Below, one piece after another: positions 14,421 to 21,900 of a stretch of DNA of 25,271 nucleotides. Every line of letters begins with the position of its first letter. Position 1 is the first letter of the stretch. This stretch comes from JAICTV01 sp034666045. GTDB taxonomy: Bacteria > Planctomycetota > Phycisphaerae > Tepidisphaerales > Tepidisphaeraceae. A program made the position numbers and the translations under genes. The notes under the pieces are model-generated. The model was given only the letters and a program-made list of their open reading frames with translations, did not search any database and had not been told where the DNA came from. Location: the NCBI GenBank assembly GCA_034666045.1, contig JAXDMN010000171.1:1-25271 (forward strand). The letters run 5' to 3'.

Positions 14421-15128
14421 ATGACAGTCGACGTTGTTGCTCTTCCCCGCGAATTGAAACCGGGACAGCTCAAGAACCGCGCGTGCGTGGTGTTCGACGT
14501 CCTGCGCGCGACGACGACAATGGCGGCGGCGCTGCATGCGGGCGTCGAGGCGATTCATCTGTTTGACAATCTTGATGCGGCGCGTGCAGCCGCGGAGGCG
14601 TTCGGCGGGCCGCGGCTGCTGTGCGGCGAAGCACAGTGCGTCGCGCCTGCGGGTTTCGATCTGGGGAACAGTCCCGGGCAATTCCGCGCGTCACATCGCG
14701 GGGCGACCATGTTCATGTGCACGACCAACGGGACGCGCGCGCTGCTCGCCGCGCGCGAGGCGGCGGTGCTGTTCACTGGCGCGATCGTGAATGCGTCGGC
14801 CGTTGCGGAAGCCGTTCGCGCCACCGGACGCGACGTCACGCTGTTATGTGCCGGAACGAACGACGAGGTTGCGCCGGAAGATTTGATCGGCGCGGGAGCG
14901 GTGATCGCCGCACTGTCAGCGGATCAGCTCAACAGCGACGGGAAGGGCGCGCTGAGCGCGTTCCGCGCCAACCGGCATCGCCTGGCCGAATTCCTCAGCG
15001 AAACCGCGGGCGGGCGAAACGTTCGTGCGGCCGGTCTCGACGAAGATATCGCGTTCGCCGCCCGGCTTGATGCCGTGCCCGTCGTGGGCATGGCGGCGGG
15101 GGATCCGCTGGTTGTGACCCGCGCGTAG
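14421..15128 (+). CDS. comB: 2-phosphosulfolactate phosphatase (ComB family)
   Basis: This 235-residue protein matches ComB, the Mg2+-dependent phosphatase converting 2-phosphosulfolactate to sulfolactate, a step first known from coenzyme M synthesis in archaea and also found in bacteria. Family marks are VVFDVLRATTTMAAALHAG (23-41), LGNSPGQF (81-88) and the TTNGTRALL region (101-109). The length is normal. No coenzyme M or sulfolactate partner gene is adjacent, so the bacterial role here is uncertain. No strong ribosome-binding site precedes the ATG; translation may be coupled to the DUF486 gene that ends 9 bases upstream. Confidence 0.9.
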   Translation: MTVDVVALPRELKPGQLKNRACVVFDVLRATTTMAAALHAGVEAIHLFDNLDAARAAAEAFGGPRLLCGEAQCVAPAGFDLGNSPGQFRASHRGATMFMCTTNGTRALLAAREAAVLFTGAIVNASAVAEAVRATGRDVTLLCAGTNDEVAPEDLIGAGAVIAALSADQLNSDGKGALSAFRANRHRLAEFLSETAGGRNVRAAGLDEDIAFAARLDAVPVVGMAAGDPLVVTRA

Positions 15129-15176
15129 CTCATTTTTCATTCTCCGCCGAGTGAGCAGCCGCCTACAATTCACCGC

Positions 15177-16436
15177 TTGATCACTTCGCCCCGCAAACGC
15201 GTTGTCATCACGGGTGTCGGCGTGATCAGTCCCAACGGCATCGGCGTCGAAAATTTTTCGGCCGCGTGCCTCGCCGGTCGGAGTGGGATTTCGTCGCCGG
15301 TCGATCTCGACACAAGCGGCTTGCGCACGAGCGCTGTCGCACAGGTGAAGAATTTCGATCCCGCGACCGCGATGGATCCGACGGAAATCCGTCGCGTGCC
15401 GCGCATGGTGCCGATGGCGGTCGCCGCGGCGCGGGAGGCGATGGAAACCGCGGCGCTGCGGCTCGATTTGGACGACATCGAGCAGCAAAGAAAAATTGGC
15501 GTCGCGCTCGGCACCGGCGGCGGGGGGCTCGCCTTTGTCGAGGAGCAGTACAAGAGTTATTACCTCGAAGGCAAGGGCTCGCTCTTCTCGATCACCGCCG
15601 GCACGCACGGCAATCTCTCATCCGATCTCTCGATCGCGCTCCACCTGCGCGGGCCGAGCCACGTGCTGTCGACCGGCTGCACGAGCAGCACCGACGCGCT
15701 CGGGTACGCGATGATGCTGATTCGCACCGGCGTCGTGCCGATGATGATCGCGGGCGGCGCGGATGCGCCGATCTCGCCCGGCATCCTCACCGCGTTCGAG
15801 AAGATGCGCGTGGTCTCGACGCGCGCGTGGGCGGATCCTTCGAAGGCGTCGCGCCCGTTCGCGCGCGATCGCGACGGGTTCGTGCTCGGGGAAGGGGCGT
15901 GGATGTTCGTGCTCGAAGATCTCGATCACGCGCGCGAGCGGAACGCGCCGATCTTCGCGGAACTCGCCGGTTACGCGTCAACCTGCGATGCCTTTCATCG
16001 CGTGCAGATCGCGCCGGACGTCGTCGAGCCGGTCCGCGCGATCGAGCTCGCGCTGGCGGATGCGAATGTCGCGAAGGACGAGGTCGGCTACGTCAACCTG
16101 CACGGCACGAGCACGCAACTCAACGACAAGATGGAGACCGCCGCGCTGAAAAAATGCTTCAACAGCCGCGCGGCGCGGATTCCGATGAGCTCGACGAAGT
16201 CGATGATCGGCCATCCGCAGGGCGCGTGCGGCGCGGCCGGCGTGGCGGCGACGATTCTCTCGATGCGGGCGCGGCACGTGCACCCGACGATCAACCTCGA
16301 TTCGCCCGATCCGGAATGCGATCTCGATTATGTGCCGAACGTCGCGCGGCAGCGCGATGTCGATATCGCACTCTGCAATTGCATCGCGTTCGGAAGCAAA
16401 AACAGCGCGCTCATCCTGCGTCGCCGGCCGGAATGA
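15177..16436 (+). CDS. Beta-ketoacyl-ACP synthase II (FabF-like)
   Basis: This 419-residue thiolase-fold enzyme catalyses chain-elongating Claisen condensation on acyl carrier protein. The nucleophile is C168 in STGCTSSTDALG, with H309 in VNLHGTSTQLND and K341/H346 in TKSMIGHPQGACGA; the spacing follows KAS II (C163, H303, H340). ARDRDGFVLGEGAW is another family motif. It is not next to acyl carrier protein or reductase genes, so it may serve ordinary fatty acids or a specialised lipid or polyketide. No ATG is available in the right place. The best start is TTG at 15177, which keeps KRVVITGVGVISPNG at the N-terminus, but no ribosome-binding site is seen. A TACAAT box ends 7 bases before it. 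Confidence 0.88.
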   Translation: MITSPRKRVVITGVGVISPNGIGVENFSAACLAGRSGISSPVDLDTSGLRTSAVAQVKNFDPATAMDPTEIRRVPRMVPMAVAAAREAMETAALRLDLDDIEQQRKIGVALGTGGGGLAFVEEQYKSYYLEGKGSLFSITAGTHGNLSSDLSIALHLRGPSHVLSTGCTSSTDALGYAMMLIRTGVVPMMIAGGADAPISPGILTAFEKMRVVSTRAWADPSKASRPFARDRDGFVLGEGAWMFVLEDLDHARERNAPIFAELAGYASTCDAFHRVQIAPDVVEPVRAIELALADANVAKDEVGYVNLHGTSTQLNDKMETAALKKCFNSRAARIPMSSTKSMIGHPQGACGAAGVAATILSMRARHVHPTINLDSPDPECDLDYVPNVARQRDVDIALCNCIAFGSKNSALILRRRPE

Positions 16437-16437
16437 T

Positions 16438-17607
16438 TTACCGCCGACGCCGACGCATGAACATCGCGAGTGGCGCCAGCAGCAGCGACATCGCAGCAGG
16501 TTCCGGGATCGCGTAGGTCACCGATAGCGTCGCAGGCGGCGAAAAGCCGGCTTCATTCGTGTAGAAGCCGAGCTGGTGCCCGTCCGCTGAGCCGAGGGCG
16601 ACGATGCCGAGGTAGTCAGTCCCGCTGCTCAGCAGCGATTCGATCAACGTCGTGCTCAGGTCCACTTCGTACGGCCCCGTGGAGGTGGTGCTGCTGCCAA
16701 CCGCGAGCAGGTTGAACATCTGGTCCTTGTCGGACAACTCGGCGAGCCCGTTGCCGGAATAGCCGTAGAGGCGGACGTTCGGCCCGTCGCTGCCGCTGTA
16801 GGTGATCGCCTGCAAGTTGAAGGCGATCTTCGCCGCCGTGATGGTTGCGCCATCGGGGACGCCGCCGAGGTGATATTCTAGGATGCCGCGGCGATCGACG
16901 TTGGCGCCGGGGAGGTACTGCGTGTTGATTGTGCCCTCGCCATCGGTGAGGACGTAGTTGACCATGTCGCTGGTCGAGACCTTCGCGTCGACGACCGGGC
17001 GGGAGACGACCGTGCCGGTGTCCGGGACGGTCGCGTTGACGGTCAGTTGCGTGGGTCCAAGCTGGCCGGCATTGCTGAAGCCAGTGCGGTAACCCGCCAC
17101 TTCCGCGTAGCCCATCAGGCCGATGTGCGTCGAGCCGGCGGCGTAGCGCGACTGGAGATAGGCGACGTTGAGCGGGTCGAGGCGCGCGCCGCCGGTGAGC
17201 ATTGGCCCGGTGCGCGCGACCTGGTTGAACGGGACGGTGCCGTCACCGGCGCCGTTGAAGACGCCGTTGCCGGCGTAGCCGTGAAAGTTGACGTCGGCGT
17301 TCACGGTTGTGCTGCCTTGCAGGGCGCTGACGTAGCTTTTGACCGCGGCGCTGTTGAGGGTGTAGCCCGGCGCCATCGCGGGCAGGCCGAACTCCCACAC
17401 GCCGCGCGATTCGCCGAGGTCGTCGCGCACGACGTCGGTGCGACCGGCGCCGATCGCGGGCGGCGAGCCGGTGATGTACTCCTGTTCGAACGCGGGATTG
17501 ACCGTGAAATTCACGTTCGCGGCGTCCGCCATCTGTACGATCCCGAGCGCGACAATGACAACGACGACGAATCTCGCCACCCAACCGCCCGTCTTCTGTT
17601 GCATCAT
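16438..17607 (-). CDS. PEP-CTERM sorted exported protein with two related domains
   Basis: This 389-residue protein has an N-terminal signal peptide (MMQQKTGGWVARFVVVVIVAL, cleavage likely near ADA-AN at 28-30). It ends in a PEP-CTERM signal: IPEPAAMSLLLAPLAMF followed by five arginines. That signal is recognised by exosortase for surface sorting. The mature part shows two similar halves: RGVWEFGLP and VNFHGYAGNGVFNGAGDGTV in the first, RGILEYHLGGVPDG and VRLYGYSGNGLAELSDKDQM in the second, suggesting an internal duplication of a beta-rich domain. GAGGGG lies 6 bases before the ATG. The gene ends 1 base from the convergent ketoacyl synthase. Its ligand is unknown, and no exosortase gene is in the window. 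Confidence 0.9.
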   Translation of the reverse strand: MMQQKTGGWVARFVVVVIVALGIVQMADAANVNFTVNPAFEQEYITGSPPAIGAGRTDVVRDDLGESRGVWEFGLPAMAPGYTLNSAAVKSYVSALQGSTTVNADVNFHGYAGNGVFNGAGDGTVPFNQVARTGPMLTGGARLDPLNVAYLQSRYAAGSTHIGLMGYAEVAGYRTGFSNAGQLGPTQLTVNATVPDTGTVVSRPVVDAKVSTSDMVNYVLTDGEGTINTQYLPGANVDRRGILEYHLGGVPDGATITAAKIAFNLQAITYSGSDGPNVRLYGYSGNGLAELSDKDQMFNLLAVGSSTTSTGPYEVDLSTTLIESLLSSGTDYLGIVALGSADGHQLGFYTNEAGFSPPATLSVTYAIPEPAAMSLLLAPLAMFMRRRRR

Positions 17608-17944
17608 GTTTGTCCCCTCGCTTGAAGATAAGAAATGCTGAACCGCCGGTAAAAAATACCGGCCACTTTTGCAGTTGGCTAGATGAATTCGTGGGTTGGC
17701 TCACGAACCGGCGAAGAATCGCGCACTTCTCGCAGATTCATGTCGAATTCGGTTCAAGATTGCTGGAAATGGGGCGGAACGTCCGATAGAAACTCAGCAC
17801 CGGCATTTTCTTTGCGAACTTGTGGGCGGATGGACCCGTCTCACCCTTCGCGTGATCGCCAGCGGTTTCGCCGCCGCGCGAGAATTGCCGGGGCGATTGG
17901 GTGTCAGGGGGATCGCTTTGTTCGCAAGCACATGAGGGCCAAGG
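17608..17944. promoter_or_regulatory. Divergent intergenic region with hairpin, dyad and direct repeats
   Basis: No gene is seen in this 337-base gap between the PEP-CTERM gene and the amidase lipoprotein gene. A perfect hairpin GCCGGTA/TACCGGC with a five-base A loop (U on the PEP-CTERM transcript) lies at 17645-17663, 38 bases before the PEP-CTERM ATG. GTTGGCT occurs twice at 17674-17680 and 17695-17701, exactly 21 bases apart, and a dyad TTCGTG/CACGAA spans 17688-17707. The rest (17710-17930) shows no clear -35/-10 pair. Confidence 0.45.
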
Positions 17945-18751
17945 ATGGCGACCACTCTGAAGACGCTGCGCTGGGCCGATCTGGCGGTCGGGATCACGAT
18001 TTTCATCCTGGCGGCGCTGACCGGCTGCGCGAGCCCGAAGTCATCGACTTCGCCGTCGTCATCGTCTTTCCCCTCATCGAAGCCGCTGGCGGCGAACATT
18101 CCTGCGCCGAGTTTTGACGGTCCCAACGTGCTGCCTCGGTCGAGCGCGGGCTTGAAGACGCAAGTGACCGGCACGCCGCTGACTGGCTCGGCCGCGTGGA
18201 AACCGAAGGTGCCGGCGCGCGATTGGCGCTGGATCGTGATTCACCACAGCGCCACGCCGGCTGGGTCGATGGCGTTCTTCGACAAGGAACACAAGGCCAA
18301 GGGTTGGGACGGCGTGGGTTACCATTTCGTCATCGGAAACGGCACGAGCACCGGCGACGGACAGGTCGAAGTGACCGCGCGTTGGCCGCTCCAGAAGTGG
18401 GGCGCGCACGCGAAGACGCTCGATAACCGCTTTAACGAGTACGGCATCGGCATCTGCCTGGTCGGCAATTTTGACGTCGAGCGGCCGTCGCCAAACCAGA
18501 TCAAAAGCCTTTCGCGTCTCGTGTCGTACCTGATGCAGACCTACCGGATCTCGTCGCAGAATGTGCTCGGGCATCGCGACACAAAGCCGACCGATTGCCC
18601 GGGCCGATACGTCAACATCGCATCGATCCGCACTTCCGCACTGGCGGCAATCGCCGGCGCCGACGGCAAGGCCGAAGCGACGATCGAAGACGACCTCATC
18701 CCCACCCAAACCGCCGCCGGCGGCGAACTGCTTACCGAACTGTCGCGCTGA
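17945..18751 (+). CDS. Lipoprotein N-acetylmuramoyl-L-alanine amidase (PGRP/AmpD type)
   Basis: This 268-residue protein is a zinc amidase that cuts the bond between muramic acid and the stem peptide of peptidoglycan. The N-terminal signal ends in the lipobox LTGC (25-28), so C28 should be lipidated and the protein held in a membrane facing the periplasm. A Ser/Pro/Lys-rich linker (29-90) follows. The catalytic domain has the zinc ligands H100 (WIVIHHSAT), H210 (VLGHRD) and C218 (TDCPG), and Y126 (GYHFVI); the H-to-C spacing of 8 equals that of T7 lysozyme. GAGGGCCAAGG precedes the ATG. With the DUF1460 gene it makes two likely cell-wall hydrolases in the window. Confidence 0.93.
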   Translation: MATTLKTLRWADLAVGITIFILAALTGCASPKSSTSPSSSSFPSSKPLAANIPAPSFDGPNVLPRSSAGLKTQVTGTPLTGSAAWKPKVPARDWRWIVIHHSATPAGSMAFFDKEHKAKGWDGVGYHFVIGNGTSTGDGQVEVTARWPLQKWGAHAKTLDNRFNEYGIGICLVGNFDVERPSPNQIKSLSRLVSYLMQTYRISSQNVLGHRDTKPTDCPGRYVNIASIRTSALAAIAGADGKAEATIEDDLIPTQTAAGGELLTELSR

Positions 18752-18784
18752 GCCCATCCCACTTCCGGCAAATTTTTTACGCGC

Positions 18785-18812
18785 TGGAATCACTTCTGAG
18801 TTGATATAGACT
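18785..18812 (+). promoter_or_regulatory. Possible promoter of the giant surface protein gene
   Basis: TGGAAT (18785-18790), 16 bases, then TAGACT (18807-18812). The -10 sequence and spacing match those before the tRNA gene (24461-24488). It would give a leader of about 125 bases containing the 18900-18916 hairpin. Confidence 0.35.
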
Positions 18813-18899
18813 CGTGCTCCGCGGCCGCACCGTGGGTCTCAATTCTGTTCGCGGCCGATTAGATGTTCAACCCATCGCAGATGCGTAACCAACGCCGCG

Positions 18900-18916
18900 G
18901 CGCGCAAGCTGCGCGC
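18900..18916 (+). promoter_or_regulatory. Leader hairpin before the giant surface protein
   Basis: GCGCGCA (18900-18906) and TGCGCGC (18910-18916) form a perfect 7-bp stem with a 3-base loop, ending 27 bases before the ATG and leaving the AAGGAGG site exposed. Confidence 0.3.
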
Positions 18917-18943
18917 GTTGCAATTCGCGAAGAAGGAGGAGCA

Positions 18944-21900
18944 ATGCGCCGTTCCATTTCTCACCGTCGCGGTCCTTCGGTACGTTCCAAGTGGAATACT
19001 TTGCTGCTGCCGCCGTTGATGCGCGTCGGCGTGGAGTCGCTCGAGTCGCGCGTGCTGCTCGCGGCGTTTTATCCTTCCCCGGCCACGCCGGACGGCGCGC
19101 CGTACAGCCTGCGCCAGGCTGTTATGACGTCGAACACGAACGGCCAGAACGACACGATCAATCTCAAGGCCGGCACGTACGAGCTGACCCTGCAAAACCT
19201 GCTCGGCCAGGAAAACTTCGCAGCGACGGGCGATCTTGATCTGAAGGAAGCGACGCGCACGGTGACCTTCAAAGGCGCGGGCGTGAAAAAGACCTTCATC
19301 GACGCGAACCAATGGGACCGCGTGTTCCAGGTCGACCCGAACGTCACCGTCATCTTCAAAGACCTGACGATTACCGGCGGCCTGGCGCAGGACGACGGCG
19401 TCAACGCGCGGCTGCCCGGCGAGAGCGATGCGCTCGGCGGCGGCATCCTGAGCTTCGGCGGGAACCTTTCGTTCTACAACGTCGCTATCAGTTGCAACAC
19501 TGCCCGCGCTGGCGATCTCACGGTCGCAGGGGACGGTTTGAGCGCGTTTGGCGGCGGCCTGTACATCGAGAGCGGCACGCACAAGCTCGAGACACTCACC
19601 GTCGACCGAAACGCCGCAGAAGGCAGTGATGGCCTCGGCGGCTTCAGTGGCGGCAACGCGGGCGGCGGCGGAATCTTCGCCGCCGTGTTTGGCGCGACGC
19701 CGCTGAAGCTCACGTCCGTAAAAATCACCGACAACTGCGCGCTCGGCGGCGCCGGCGGCGCGGGCGCGTCACTGATCATCACCGGCGGCGACGGCGGCGA
19801 CGGCGGCAATGCCTACGGCGGCGGCATCGATTCGCTCGCACCGCTCGCCATCAGCAAGTCGACCGTTTCCAGCAATCGCGCGGTCGCCGGCATTGGCGGC
19901 ACCGCGACCGACGGAATCCCGGGCGGCAACGGCGGTGAAGGTGGCTACGCGCAGGGCGGCGGCATCTACGCGCAGGATTTTCTGTCGCTCAGCGCGACCG
20001 AAGTGAAGCGCAACCAGGCGCTCGGCGGCAATGGCGGCGGGGGCGGCGAATCGAGTCTCCTCCCGGGCGGCAATGGCGGCGATGGCGGCGACGCGCAGGG
20101 CGGCGGCGTCTACGTCCAGAGCGCGATCGCCATCGGCATCACCCCATCGACGCCCGCACCGCCGCCGACATTGCTGTCGCTCTCTGTCATCGTCAAAGAC
20201 GGTTCGCGCGTGAACGAGAACATCGCCCGCGGCGGCGCCGGCGGCAATGGCGGCGACGGCGGCATGATCATCTCCTCTCCCGGGACGGGAGGCGCGGGCG
20301 GATGCGGCGAGGGCGGCGGCATTTACGCAACGGATGACGAAGAGCCCACAGGCATCACGACGAGTTCCGTTTCCTCGAAATCGAAGCCGCCGACTATTCC
20401 GCTTGCGATCGTTACGATCGACAACTCGTCCGTCTCGTATAACCGCGCGATCGGCGGCGCGGGCGGCGGTGGCGGGATTGGCGGCAGCGGCGGCGCGGCC
20501 GAAGGCGGCGGAATCTGGGTCAGCAGCCAGAGCATCCTCGCCCGGGCTGCAATCGAGCCCAATCCCGGCTCCCTCATCTACGTGCTCGCGCTCAACAAGG
20601 CGACGATCGACTGCAACGAGGCGTGCGCGGGCGACGCCAACAACCTCTCGCTTGCCGGCGGCGACGGCGGCAGCGCGTCAGGCGGCGGCGTCTTCGCCAG
20701 CGGATTCGTCTGGGCGAATAAATCGAGCGTTTCGAAGAACGCCGCGCTCGCTGGCGACGGCGGCGCGGGCGGCGCGGCCGGTTCGCTCTCTCCAGCCGGC
20801 TTCGGCGGCGATGGTGGCGAAGCCTCGGGCGGCGGGATCTTTGTCGGCTTCTCGGTGATGGTCGCCGAGTTGATCACGACCGACGCGACTCCGGCGACGC
20901 CCGCCATTGCGACACTGGTCGGCGTGACGCTGATCGATTCGGTTGTCAACTACAACAAGGCGGTCGCCGGCGCGGCCGGAGTCGGCGGCGCCGGCTCCAC
21001 GCTCGGCGCCGCAGGCGCGGGCGGCGATGGCGGGCGCGCGTTCGGCGGCGGAGTCGCTTCGCTCTTCGGCGCATCGCTGACGCGCTCGGACGTCTCGTGC
21101 AACAGCGCAATCGGTGGCGCGGGCGGGGTCGGCGGCGAAAGCAGCACACCCGCATCGACCGGCGGCGCGGGCGGCGATGGCGGCGACGCATTCGGCGGTG
21201 GCATCTCCGGCGGTCGCGGGACCGTCTCGCTCAACAAGTCAACCGTCAACTCCAACGCTGCCACCGGCGGCGCGGGCGGCGCAGGCGGCAGGTCGAACAA
21301 CATCGGCGCCGGCGGACAGGGCGGCGTCGGCGGTGACGCGCTCGGCGGCGGTATCCTTAGCTTCGCCGAGGTCTGCGTCACGTACAGCTCTCAAGTGAAC
21401 AAGAACACCGCAACCGGCGGCGAGGGCGGCTACGGTGGCTACGCCCTTACCGGCGGTCGCGGCGGGGACGGCGGCGACGCGCTCGGCGGCGGAATCAACA
21501 GCGGCACCGGCGTCACCGTCGACGGCTCGAAAGTCTCCTACAACCGCGTGTTCGGCGGCGAGGGCGGCGACGGCGGCGGCGCCGGCATCACGGCGGGCGG
21601 AACCGGCGGCAACGGCGGGTTCGGCGGCACCGCGGGCGGCGGTGGAATCTACGTCACCACCGGCAGCGGCATCAATATTTCCTCCATCGTCGTGACGCCG
21701 AGCGGCGCGCCTGCTTCGGCGCCCGCGGTGGTGACGATCAAGAACTCAGAAGTGAACGGCAACTGCGCGACCGGCGGCGCGGGTGGTATCGGCGGGGCAG
21801 CCCAGACGCTGCAGGCCGACGCCGGCAACGCCGGGAATGGCGGCCGCGCCCAGGGCGGCGGAATCTTCGTCGGCCATCTGATCGTCATCCGATCGATCTC

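Noticed and set aside
18432..18437. Another GATAACCG-like match to the conserved upstream element
   Set aside because: It lies inside the amidase coding region and lacks TTGCCC at the right distance.
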